Of a stretch of DNA of 64,000 nt, positions 52,976 to 61,176 are shown in pieces (position 1 is the stretch's first letter; each line of letters opens with the position of its first letter). The position numbers and the translations under genes are program-made. Origin of the DNA: Bdellovibrionales bacterium (GTDB taxonomy: Bacteria > Bdellovibrionota > Bdellovibrionia > Bdellovibrionales > Bdellovibrionaceae); assembly GCA_005793345.1 (NCBI GenBank), contig SXSU01000137.1:1-64000 (forward strand), written 5' to 3'. Below the pieces are notes generated by a model. That model was given only the letters and a program-made list of their open reading frames with translations, searched no databases and was not told the DNA's origin.

Positions 52976-53254
52976 ATGGTAAAAAAAATTAATGTAAGTC
53001 ATATTTTATTAACATATGAATATGAAGCAAAAGATATATTGCGTGCACTCAAAGAAGGTAAAAGTTTTGAAGATCTTGCGCAGAAGTATTCAAAATGCTC
53101 CTCTGCAGAGAACGGAGGCAACCTGGGTGATGTGCCATTGTCGAGATTAGACTCTGACTTTGCAGAAGCAGCAATGGCTCTTGCAAAAGACTCTGTTACA
53201 AAAGTTCCAATCCGAACCAAATTTGGATATCATATTATAAAACGAAATAAATGA
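52976..53254 (+). CDS. ppiC: parvulin-type peptidyl-prolyl isomerase
   Basis: 92 residues, a single parvulin domain without signal peptide. Motifs: VSHILLTYEYEAKDIL, FEDLAQKYSKCSSAENGGNL then GDVPLSRLDSDFAEAAMAL and RTKFGYHIIKRN. It catalyses cis-trans rotation of prolyl bonds in the cytoplasm, like E. coli PpiC. It is complete and close to the length of that enzyme (93). It is 10 bp behind the methyltransferase gene. Confidence 0.93.
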   Translation: MVKKINVSHILLTYEYEAKDILRALKEGKSFEDLAQKYSKCSSAENGGNLGDVPLSRLDSDFAEAAMALAKDSVTKVPIRTKFGYHIIKRNK

Positions 53255-53267
53255 TTCATTTATTTTA

Positions 53268-53969
53268 TTATAAAACTCTGGATATAAATTTTTGAACCAA
53301 TGGCGCAACTTGTAGTAGGGCTTTTGTTTCACTTACTAGTTTGGCTCTATTCATAAGTTCATAATTATTATAATCCGTATTATCTTTGGTAATTTCTGCA
53401 GTCTCAGTAACAACTGAAGTAAAAGGAACTACGTTTGTTCTTGTATCTAATAATAAGACCTCAAGGGATGTTATCCCTTTTGCTTTTTCACTATCAAACC
53501 ACTGAAATTTCCAATCCCCATAGGATGCGGGTTTGATAATGAGTAGTGCATCAGCTTGTAGTAGCACAGCAGCCTGACGTAAACTTGTTAACGTTATGGG
53601 TTTTGCGATCATTACTTGAGGCATAGGTATAATTGATTGTACCTTTTCTCCCCAATTGGATTTGTCATAAAGTTTTTCTGATACTTCTTGGCTGATAGTT
53701 TGATAATCTATTCCTTCGTAGGAATCAGATAGCTTCACAATTGCAATATTAATTTTTTTAGGAAAGGTAATTTTACTTGAAAGAATTTTTTGAACAGCAT
53801 CTTCTGAGAGTGGTTCATTTGCATTTAGAAGTGATTGAGTTAAATTAGGTTTCTTTTGATATTCTTGTGAAGACATATATTCATAATCTTTAGATTTCTG
53901 AGATGAGGCACACCCGATTAATGATAAAATGGAAATTAAGAAAATTGATTTGATAAAATTAGTGATCAT
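53268..53969 (-). CDS. predicted lipoprotein, unknown function
   Basis: 233 residues. Signal peptide FLISILSLIGCASS with a canonical lipobox (IGC). The mature part is soluble, with strand-helix segments such as KINIAIVKLSDSYEGIDYQT, ALLIIKPASYGDWKFQWFD and SLEVLLLDTRTNVVPFTS. No transmembrane segment follows. It converges on the parvulin gene (14 bp apart). No family is recognised. Confidence 0.75.
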   Translation of the reverse strand: MITNFIKSIFLISILSLIGCASSQKSKDYEYMSSQEYQKKPNLTQSLLNANEPLSEDAVQKILSSKITFPKKINIAIVKLSDSYEGIDYQTISQEVSEKLYDKSNWGEKVQSIIPMPQVMIAKPITLTSLRQAAVLLQADALLIIKPASYGDWKFQWFDSEKAKGITSLEVLLLDTRTNVVPFTSVVTETAEITKDNTDYNNYELMNRAKLVSETKALLQVAPLVQKFISRVL

Positions 53970-54114
53970 TTAAACTCCAAAATTTTTAAATTAATTTTCC
54001 AGAAATAATTTGTTAAACTATTACTAATGTCAACTTTAAAAAATTATAGTAAAAGCATTTGATCTAGTTTGAATATGGGCAAGAAATGTAATATCAAAAT
54101 TTCACTCACCCCAA

Positions 54115-54190
54115 ACAAACAAAAAATAACTGCTCGTGATTATGTCTGATATAATCGCGAAGCGATCAGGCTTAATCATGAGCAGTTATT
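54115..54190 (-). repeat. palindromic repeat module A with C remnant (copy 9)
   Basis: CCCCAAACAAACAAAA is the remnant of C plus spacer (from about 54109), then A at 54125-54190, 66 bp with near-perfect 26-bp arms and centre ATAATCGCGAAGCG. It ends 19 bp past the stop of the leftward SEDS-like gene, on its 3' side, in the same orientation relative to that gene as copies 1 and 5. Confidence 0.9.
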
Positions 54191-54208
54191 TTTAAATACG
54201 AATTTAGA

Positions 54209-55348
54209 TTAAGCGAAACTCGAAATATTTCGTCGCTTACCAGCGGCTAAAATCATCCCTATCATAAAGAAATGAGCAACCATGAGTGAACCACCGTAAC
54301 TTAAAAATGGTAAATTCACACCTGTTTTGAAAGCTGGTGTAAATCCTAAATTTGAATTTATTCCAAAAAATATCTCAATTGCAAAAAGTGATGCACATAT
54401 CATAGAGGTAGATTTTAACCATCGATTTTTTATTTTATTTGTAATTTTAAAAATCCGAGCTACGAAGGAAGCAAGAATCATAACTACAATTGCTGAAGCT
54501 ATAAAATTCATGCGACTTATTCCAGAGATTATAAAATCGGTATGTCTTTCTGAATTAATTATTGAACTTAATTGTTCATTATTTTGGAACACATTTCGAC
54601 TCCCAAAAAGTAATGCAAAAGTTCCAACTAATCCAATGATAACTAGGTTTGAATCTTTGATTTTAAAACAATTCAATCCAAGAATACATGAGCCTAAAAT
54701 TAGAATTGCTGGAAATAAAGAACCAATGAATGAAAAATAGATGACTGGAATCAATACTAATAAGGGAGCTGTGAGATTATGATACTTATTTGGAAGTTTT
54801 TCTAAAATAGCAGGTATTGAAATTGCCATCATAACACTTGAGAGATCAATTATTTTTATGTGTAAACCCATTAAAGATAAATAAGGTTGCCCTTCAAAAA
54901 TTAATCCTGACCAGAGGGAAGCAAAGATTCCTAAAAAACCAATTAAATACAGAGATGAGACAAAGTTTACAATTCTACGGTAGGGTGATATATAAACAAA
55001 TGTCATTGCTATTAGCCCTACTAAGATCCAAGCAAACTGATTGTAAGACCATTTAAGTGTTATTAAAAAAAATTCTCCAAAAAAAATGAGAGCCACAACT
55101 AAAAATAATAAAAATTTATCAATTTTAGGTTTTGAAATAAGATTAAGTTTTTTACCTACTGAAAGTGGATCTCCCATTCGTTTTAATGCTTCAACTTCTG
55201 CTTCAATTTCAGACAAGCCGAAACTTTTTGCCATTTGTATATTCTCTTCAATATGAATTTTAAATTCTCTACTCACATCGTATCTTGCCTCTTTAAACTG
55301 AATTTGTTCAGTTACTTGATTTATATATTCTTCAATTTTAGTTTTCAC
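54209..55348 (-). CDS. HAAS-domain / SEDS (FtsW-RodA-like) fusion membrane protein
   Basis: 379 residues. The N-terminal 75 residues are a HAAS-type permease-prefix domain (FKIHIEENIQMAKSFGLSEI then AEVEALKRMGDPLSVGKKLN). About ten membrane spans follow. The SEDS signatures are HTDFI (269-273) with the Asp at the position of the glycosyltransferase Asp, and TGVNLPFLSYGGS near the C terminus. SEDS proteins polymerise peptidoglycan; this one also carries a HAAS domain, which elsewhere pairs with PadR regulators. A PadR gene is 14 bp upstream. The Glu pair that usually follows HTDFI is absent, so activity is uncertain. Confidence 0.8.
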   Translation of the reverse strand: MKTKIEEYINQVTEQIQFKEARYDVSREFKIHIEENIQMAKSFGLSEIEAEVEALKRMGDPLSVGKKLNLISKPKIDKFLLFLVVALIFFGEFFLITLKWSYNQFAWILVGLIAMTFVYISPYRRIVNFVSSLYLIGFLGIFASLWSGLIFEGQPYLSLMGLHIKIIDLSSVMMAISIPAILEKLPNKYHNLTAPLLVLIPVIYFSFIGSLFPAILILGSCILGLNCFKIKDSNLVIIGLVGTFALLFGSRNVFQNNEQLSSIINSERHTDFIISGISRMNFIASAIVVMILASFVARIFKITNKIKNRWLKSTSMICASLFAIEIFFGINSNLGFTPAFKTGVNLPFLSYGGSLMVAHFFMIGMILAAGKRRNISSFA

Positions 55349-55362
55349 TTGTTTACTCCTAA

Positions 55363-55686
55363 TTAAATGACAATTGCATCAACAGCATCTCTGAACGCAA
55401 ACCAATCTTGTTTTTTTTCTTTTAAATAGCTTCGTCCTTTTTTAGTCAGGCAATAATATTTTCTTTTTCGTGAACCATCTTCTCCAACCCACTCTGAAGT
55501 GACTAATTCTTTTTCTTCAAGACTGTGGAGAATCGGATATAGCGTTCCTTCTCGTAGCTCAAAAAGTCCACTGGATTTAAGCTCAAGCTCTTTTATTATT
55601 TCGTAGCCATACATTTGTTTTCGTGAAAGTAATTGCATGACCAAAGTCTCAGTGCTGCCCTTCAATAATTCTTTATCAACTGTCAT
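55363..55686 (-). CDS. PadR-family transcriptional regulator
   Basis: 107 residues from the ATG at 55686 (GAGGT upstream); the ORF extends further but without a ribosome site. Winged helix typical of PadR-s1: LVMQLLSRKQMYGYEIIKEL then LREGTLYPILHSLEEKELV and RKRKYYCLTKKGRSYL. It usually represses its own operon and the downstream membrane gene and is released by a ligand. It sits directly before the HAAS-SEDS gene. Confidence 0.93.
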   Translation of the reverse strand: MTVDKELLKGSTETLVMQLLSRKQMYGYEIIKELELKSSGLFELREGTLYPILHSLEEKELVTSEWVGEDGSRKRKYYCLTKKGRSYLKEKKQDWFAFRDAVDAIVI

Positions 55687-55691
55687 AATAT

Positions 55692-55761
55692 ACCTCGCAT
55701 ATCTATGCATAGTTAAACGATACTTTTGATTTGGCAACAATTTTTTTAAGTAATGCGAGGT
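55692..55761. promoter_or_regulatory. inverted repeats upstream of the PadR gene
   Basis: ACCTCGCAT (55692-55700) and ATGCGAGGT (55753-55761) form a perfect 9-bp inverted repeat 52 bp apart, and CTATGCATAG (55703-55712) is a 10-bp palindrome between them. PadR operators contain ATGC/GCAT-like half sites, so this is a plausible autoregulatory site. The left arm also contains the ribosome site. Confidence 0.5.
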
Positions 55762-55782
55762 GCATAAAGATCATTTAAAGAT

Positions 55783-56337
55783 CTAGATATCACCACTGAA
55801 AAAAACACAATTCCATTGTTTTACATTTTTGATTTTAATAACTTTATTTTTAAATTCGATTTGTTTAAATAGATCAATGAGTTTTGGTCTGATTTGAGTA
55901 TGAACACGCCAGAGTATTTTGTAGAGCTTTATTGTATAGGAAAGAGTTGCTTCGTTGCAATTTGCAGGTAGCTCTAATCGAGGTGTCCAAAGTGATTTTA
56001 TCTGCCTTTTCGTGCACCAAAGATAATGCCGCCAAATGGGAAAATCTACGAAAATAATTTTATCGGCCAGATGAAACCTACGTTGCATAACTTCATAAGT
56101 TCCAAATCCGTCAATGAGCCAGCTGTCCTCATCCGCTTTTAGATTAAGAATTCTGGTTGTCTCCAAAGTATCACGAATCTTCATTCCAGCCAGATACTGA
56201 ATGCTATCTACATGAGTGAGGGGAAGAGAATATTTTGCTGCAAGTGACTTTGCTAAAGTGGTCTTACCTCCGCCACCATTTCCAATTATTGCAATTCGTT
56301 TTAGATTTTTCACAATTTCAGTTAACATATTATTCAT
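55783..56337 (-). CDS. P-loop nucleotide kinase-like protein (topology modulation/FlaR type)
   Basis: 184 residues. Walker A GNGGGGKTT (19-27) in IAIIGNGGGGKTTLAKSL, then LPLTHVDSIQYLAG, WLIDGFGTYEVMQRR and IIFVDFPIWRHYLW. The pattern matches the adenylate-kinase-like family annotated as DNA topology modulation protein. The substrate is unknown and the name should not be read literally. It stands alone upstream of the PadR gene. Confidence 0.75.
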   Translation of the reverse strand: MNNMLTEIVKNLKRIAIIGNGGGGKTTLAKSLAAKYSLPLTHVDSIQYLAGMKIRDTLETTRILNLKADEDSWLIDGFGTYEVMQRRFHLADKIIFVDFPIWRHYLWCTKRQIKSLWTPRLELPANCNEATLSYTIKLYKILWRVHTQIRPKLIDLFKQIEFKNKVIKIKNVKQWNCVFFSGDI

Positions 56338-56469
56338 TGTTAGTCCAAAAATATAATTTGCAAATGAATCTAAATTTTAAGCCCTTTTATTTTAGGTTGA
56401 CTCAATAATTTACAATTTCAAATTACGAGTTGACAAGAGCTTATGGATAAATGATTCAAATGGATGGTC

Positions 56470-57216
56470 ATGATTAAAACTATCAAAAAAATTAATTCAA
56501 CTAATTTCAATTTCTCATATCGAATGAGTTTGTGTCTTATACAGATTACTTTAATATTTTTATATTTCCTAATAATTGCAGGTTGCTCAACAGTTTCAAA
56601 AACTACATACACCAATTCTTACAAATCTTGTCTGGCTGACAAGGAATTATACCAAGCACGTTCTGCAGAGCTGCAATCTATCGTAAAATCAGATCAAGAA
56701 GACCGTATTAATTTTGAAATGAAAACTTCTGAAGAACTCCAAGGAATGGCATCGCGAGATGTAGTTCGTAGGAAACGTGTTGGAGAAATATTTGGTGAAG
56801 GATGTTTACAAAGTGCTGCAGATTTTTCCGCAGCAGCTCTTATTTATCAGCACGGAGATGTCTCTGATCATTTTATGCAATCTTTTCTTTGGTCTAAGAG
56901 AGCTGTTGTGTTAGGAGATGCTAAGCAAAAAGATCTTAAGGCACTCGGAATTGATAGATATCTTGTGAATACAGGTCATAAACAATTGTTCGGTAGCCAA
57001 GCTACAAAAACTGACTTGTCTGCAAAAGGATGCTGGTGTCTTCACATGATTGAACCAAGTTTTCCAGAAAATCTGCGATTTGAGTTTTCAAAACGAACAA
57101 AAAAGGATTTTATAAATTGGGTTAGTTCTATGAATCAAGGGCAGGAATGTAAAAAGTTAGAATGTGAAGTCGAGCTGAAGCCGACGCCCAAGGGCACTAT
57201 TCTCGGATTTTGGTGA
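56470..57216 (+). CDS. lipoprotein with DUF6624-like domain
   Basis: 248 residues (an ATG 6 bp earlier is equally possible). Signal segment with lipobox IIAGC-ST, then DUF6624-type sequence: AALIYQHGDVSDHFMQSFL, WSKRAVVLGD, IDRYLVNTGHKQLFGSQA. The HGD motif and the final GSQ resemble the HGD...DR.L...GTQ pattern of this uncharacterised family. A Cys-rich tail follows (AKGCWCLHMIEP, CKKLECEVEL). It is followed 9 bp later by a protein with a carboxypeptidase-regulatory-like domain. Confidence 0.7.
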   Translation: MIKTIKKINSTNFNFSYRMSLCLIQITLIFLYFLIIAGCSTVSKTTYTNSYKSCLADKELYQARSAELQSIVKSDQEDRINFEMKTSEELQGMASRDVVRRKRVGEIFGEGCLQSAADFSAAALIYQHGDVSDHFMQSFLWSKRAVVLGDAKQKDLKALGIDRYLVNTGHKQLFGSQATKTDLSAKGCWCLHMIEPSFPENLRFEFSKRTKKDFINWVSSMNQGQECKKLECEVELKPTPKGTILGFW

Positions 57217-57225
57217 GGAGGAAAA

Positions 57226-57855
57226 ATGTTACAATATGGCAAAATAATAGTTAAAGGTATTGTGTCTGATTTTGAAGGCAATTTTTTGGAAGATGCTGAT
57301 GTCCATTTTCAAGATGAAAATTTTTCATCCCTATTTTCAACTAAAAGCGATAAAAGTGGTAAGTTTGAAATTAGTATTGATAATAGAGTATATAATTCAG
57401 TTTTTATTTGTAAGGACTATTCAACTAAAAATCTTGAATACTGGCACTGGAATTTCAATCCAATGACTTCACCAATTATTGAGGCTAAAATTGATGGATT
57501 GGAATTATATGGAATGAAAGCTTGGACGACTTTACCTGCTTACCCAGGATTAATTGTTTATTTTAGGCCAATGTCGTTAAAAAAATATAAATCATTAGAA
57601 CAGCCAGATAAAAATAGAGCCGCAATTATATATCCAGAACTTAATGAAAAAAATATTAAGGCAAAAATAAATGGTAATCCCTCACAAATATTGGGTTTAA
57701 ATTTTGTTAAAGAATTTATGGAAAACGAAAAGTTTATGGGTGCTTATTTACTCCACTTGTCTACTAAAAATATTACTGATGAAATTAAGACATTAAGTGT
57801 TCAAATCCAAGCTACAAAAACAAATGAGCGTGGGTTGGGATGTATTGACCTATAG
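57226..57855 (+). CDS. protein with N-terminal carboxypeptidase-regulatory-like fold, unknown function
   Basis: 209 residues. Residues 5-70 (IIVKGIVSDFEGNFLEDADV then FSTKSDKSGKFEISID) match the Cna-B/carboxypeptidase regulatory-like beta-sandwich. The rest is unrecognised. There is no signal peptide, which is odd for such a fold. GAGGAGG lies directly before the ATG. It is cotranscribed with the DUF6624 lipoprotein gene. Confidence 0.6.
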   Translation: MLQYGKIIVKGIVSDFEGNFLEDADVHFQDENFSSLFSTKSDKSGKFEISIDNRVYNSVFICKDYSTKNLEYWHWNFNPMTSPIIEAKIDGLELYGMKAWTTLPAYPGLIVYFRPMSLKKYKSLEQPDKNRAAIIYPELNEKNIKAKINGNPSQILGLNFVKEFMENEKFMGAYLLHLSTKNITDEIKTLSVQIQATKTNERGLGCIDL

Positions 57856-57879
57856 AAAAAATTTAAATTTAGTGTTTTA

Positions 57880-58770
57880 TTATCGATTAACTCCGTTACT
57901 TTTTTTAAATTCTTTAATTAAAAAATTAAACAAATACTTTTTCCGTTTGTCAAAAAAAGTTTGTTCGTGACAAATTAAATATAGAGGTTGGAGTTTTAAA
58001 TTTTCTTTAATTATCTTGGTTTGATTTTGAGCTATAGATTCTACTGCACTTCCAAAGGGAACAACACATAATAAGTCTTCATCAGCAACCATCTGAAGCA
58101 TAACAGAATGAGAATTTACACTTGAGCGAAATCTTACTCGCTTTTGCTCAGAGCGATTAAGATTCTTTTCTATGAATTGTTTGGTATAAGTGTCGTTTTC
58201 TCGATAGCAAATAAAATCTAAAAATTTTCTTTCTTCATACAAAAACTTTGATCTAGATGATTGCATTAGTACGGGGCGATCTTCAATAACTACATAGGCT
58301 TTTAATGTTTTACTATCACTAAGTTGATATACAAAGCCAAAATCTAGATTGCCTTTTAGAACTTCTTCACAAATATCTACCGAAGACATGAGAGTTGTAT
58401 GGATATCGACTTGTGAGTGAAGTTTTAAAAATTTTCTGATAATTGGCATTAATAAAATTTGCCCGGCTTCATGCATGCTTCCGATGCGAATGGTACCTGA
58501 AAGTGAATTACTTAATTCTTTTTGAATCATGATCAATTTCTTTATTTCATTAACTAATGGTGTAAGCTTTATTTTTAACTGAAGTCCTTCTTTTGAAAGC
58601 AGAACGCTTTTCCGACTTCTTATAAAAAGAGGGTATCCAAGACTTTCTTCAAGAAAGCGGATTTGGCGAGAAATTGAAGGTTGAGATGTTTTAAGCAGAT
58701 CTGCGGTTTCGCTGAAACTGAGATTTTCGGATAAAATTACAAAACTTTCTAGATAGTTCCAATTTAGCAT
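57880..58770 (-). CDS. LysR-family transcriptional regulator
   Basis: 296 residues. N-terminal winged HTH (FVILSENLSFSETADLLKTS then QPSISRQIRFLEESLGYPLF), followed by the periplasmic-binding-protein-like effector domain (GTIRIGSMHEAGQILLMPII through the C terminus). It lies divergent to the 2H phosphoesterase gene; the 170-bp gap contains TATATAACATTTATATA-type inverted AT repeats (about 58790-58815) that could hold its T-N11-A operator. It probably regulates its own gene and perhaps that neighbour. Confidence 0.92.
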   Translation of the reverse strand: MLNWNYLESFVILSENLSFSETADLLKTSQPSISRQIRFLEESLGYPLFIRSRKSVLLSKEGLQLKIKLTPLVNEIKKLIMIQKELSNSLSGTIRIGSMHEAGQILLMPIIRKFLKLHSQVDIHTTLMSSVDICEEVLKGNLDFGFVYQLSDSKTLKAYVVIEDRPVLMQSSRSKFLYEERKFLDFICYRENDTYTKQFIEKNLNRSEQKRVRFRSSVNSHSVMLQMVADEDLLCVVPFGSAVESIAQNQTKIIKENLKLQPLYLICHEQTFFDKRKKYLFNFLIKEFKKSNGVNR

Positions 58771-58940
58771 AAATTTCCTTTATATCATTTATGTATATAT
58801 AACATTTATATATTTAAATTGAAAATAAATAAAATTGAAATATAAGGCTGTCATAGTAATTTATTTAAATGGAATAAATTCGAGTGGGCATGAGTCATAC
58901 TTGAGTGAAGTCTCATAAATAAATGAATATGGAGAGTGAA

Positions 58941-59618
58941 ATGGATAAATTTTTTTTAATAATTATAATTGTAATTCTAAAAGTTTCTTTTTCTCAAGGA
59001 GTTATAGATCTACAAATTGAAAATAAGATTTTAAATAATAAAGAGTTAACATTCTATTCGCATCGTGGAGACGGTCCATACGATACAACACTTGCGATGA
59101 GTATACAGTATCAACCTGTGAAATTACTACGAGCAGAGTTATCAAAAGAATTAGAATACAATTTAAATTTTTTTAAACTTTGGAATCCTGAGGGTGAGGC
59201 CCATATTACAATTATCACTCCTGTCGAATATTTTAAAAACATAAAACGTTATTTATCTATAGAGCGTATTGAGGCCATTGCACAGGAAATGGGTGTTCAA
59301 AGTTCAGAATTTGAAATTCTAGGTTTAGGCCGTGGTGAAGCAGAAGTGAATCAACAACTTCAAGAAACGTATTTTATAATTGTACAATCTCCTAATCTTT
59401 TAAAAATTCGTCACCAGATTTATAATGAGTATTTAGCAAATGGTGGTCCTAAAGAGGGATGGAATCCTGATGATTATTATCCACATATAACAATAGGATT
59501 TTCTTTATGGGATCTTCATATCTCTGACGGTGTGTTTAAAGATGTAGAGCATTCACTCGATAAAAGATTCAACCTTAATATAGTAAATAATTTAGATACA
59601 CAAGGTGACCTCAAATGA
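58941..59618 (+). CDS. exported 2H phosphoesterase-like protein
   Basis: 225 residues from the ATG at 58941 with GGAGAG 5 bases upstream. Signal peptide FFLIIIIVILKVSFSQG. Two HxT motifs of the 2H superfamily: HIT at 88-90 (EAHITIITPVEY) and HIT at 182-184 (YYPHITIGFSLW). 2H enzymes cleave cyclic or 2',5'-linked phosphodiesters or ligate RNA ends; an exported version is unusual. It starts the group that runs to the right edge. Confidence 0.72.
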   Translation: MDKFFLIIIIVILKVSFSQGVIDLQIENKILNNKELTFYSHRGDGPYDTTLAMSIQYQPVKLLRAELSKELEYNLNFFKLWNPEGEAHITIITPVEYFKNIKRYLSIERIEAIAQEMGVQSSEFEILGLGRGEAEVNQQLQETYFIIVQSPNLLKIRHQIYNEYLANGGPKEGWNPDDYYPHITIGFSLWDLHISDGVFKDVEHSLDKRFNLNIVNNLDTQGDLK

Positions 59619-59667
59619 TGACTATGAGTTCATTGACGATTTAATTGAAACTTCATAATATGATCCC

Positions 59668-61158
59668 ATGTTTGGACGACCATTTGAAAATCTAGAAAAA
59701 GATTGGGTTATCATACCCAGTGACTTCTCATCGCTGAAAGGTAGTGAGGTCGATCAGGCTAAAGGGTTTCAAACCTTGTTCAACGAACATCGACATAGCC
59801 TCGAGGACGAACTTGGCTGTAAAATGGAATTTACAACTGATTCTAATGTCGCAGGACCACGTTGGCTGATTGGCCCAACAAAATGTAATACAGCGATTCA
59901 AATGTTAGATCATCCTATGCCATCGGGATCAGAGATCTTCTTGGATCGTAAAAGTAAGATTCTTATTTCGAATGGTTCAAACCCTGAAGAGGTAACGGAA
60001 AGCTTTAGTTATCTTCGTTCACTGGGTAAGTTTGAGGGTGGGCTATGGAAAATTGGAAGTTGCAAAAACTTAGATGATGCTATTTCACTTATTTACAATG
60101 AAGTTAAAATTACTTATCCCTCATTCGTTAATAAAAAGTTAAATTGGGAGAATATCTCGCAACACCACATGCCGCTTGTTAAGACCGCAAAAGATCCGAT
60201 TGCAGCGATGCAAAGATGGATATCTGAACTTAACGATGCACATACTTGGGTTAGACCTTTTCCTCCCCTTGGAACATTTCCATACGATTTAAAAATTGAA
60301 AATGAAAAAGCTTACTTTTATAGAATTTCTCAAAATTCATTAGCATGGGCACAAGGAGTAAGACCAGGATTTGAATTTATTTCTGATGACATTAAGGACT
60401 GGTCAGAAAGAACATCTGCGAGTCCACATGCAAAAGCATTTGTTATTGGGGCTCGGTTATTAGCAACTCCAATGACTACAACTAGGTATTTCGAAGCTAA
60501 ATCGCCTGAAGGAAAAATTATTACTTGGAATGAAAATCCTATTCTAGATCGATGGAGCCCTGTCGTAACTTGGAAAAAATTAAGTTCTGGAAACGGATAT
60601 TTAAGAATTGAGTCTTGGCGTTTAGGAAAAGGTTTGGAAGAGAAGATTGATGAAGCTTTTCAAGAGTTCAAAGATTCATCAAGACTGATAGTTGATTTGC
60701 GCGCCAACCCTGGTGGTAATTTTTTAATGGCACATAGATTTAGAAATCGCTTTTTAAAAAATGAAGGAACTATTGGTTGGCTTCAAAGTACAAACCATGA
60801 TGGAAAGCTTGGAGGAAAAGAAGCAATAGTTGGAATTCCCGCTCCTGAGAATCAACGATGTAATAAGGAAGTTATATTTTTAACAGACCCATTGACTTAT
60901 TCTGCCAGTGAAGATGCTCTCCTTGGGTTGCAAGACCAACCTCAAGTTAAAGTTATTGGTCAGCCATCTGGTGGCGGTAGCGGTCGTCCACGGGTCTTAA
61001 AACTTCTTGATGGTTATCGTTTAACAGTAAGTACATCTTTAACATTTGACTTGAATGAAAACTGCATTGAAGGAAATGGTATACCTGTAGATCAAGTATT
61101 TCCAATTTCCTATGATCCTGAAGAGTTGATTCAAGCCGCAGACAATTTTCGTTTTTGA
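59668..61158 (+). CDS. S41-family serine peptidase
   Basis: 496 residues. The C-terminal half has the S41 core: IVDLRANPGGN and TDPLTYSASEDALLGLQ with the nucleophile among S412/S414. A PDZ-like stretch precedes it (AWAQGVRPGFEFISD). No signal peptide is seen at this ATG, and an in-frame stop lies just upstream, so the start is firm but lacks a clear ribosome site. If cytoplasmic, this is unusual for the family. It precedes the NTase-GNAT gene by 18 bp. Confidence 0.82.
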   Translation: MFGRPFENLEKDWVIIPSDFSSLKGSEVDQAKGFQTLFNEHRHSLEDELGCKMEFTTDSNVAGPRWLIGPTKCNTAIQMLDHPMPSGSEIFLDRKSKILISNGSNPEEVTESFSYLRSLGKFEGGLWKIGSCKNLDDAISLIYNEVKITYPSFVNKKLNWENISQHHMPLVKTAKDPIAAMQRWISELNDAHTWVRPFPPLGTFPYDLKIENEKAYFYRISQNSLAWAQGVRPGFEFISDDIKDWSERTSASPHAKAFVIGARLLATPMTTTRYFEAKSPEGKIITWNENPILDRWSPVVTWKKLSSGNGYLRIESWRLGKGLEEKIDEAFQEFKDSSRLIVDLRANPGGNFLMAHRFRNRFLKNEGTIGWLQSTNHDGKLGGKEAIVGIPAPENQRCNKEVIFLTDPLTYSASEDALLGLQDQPQVKVIGQPSGGGSGRPRVLKLLDGYRLTVSTSLTFDLNENCIEGNGIPVDQVFPISYDPEELIQAADNFRF

Positions 61159-61176
61159 ACGAATGGAGTTAGTTAA

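Noticed and set aside
52739-53002. 87-codon ORF on the minus strand across the methyltransferase and parvulin genes
   Set aside because: Antisense shadow of two well-supported genes with no domain.
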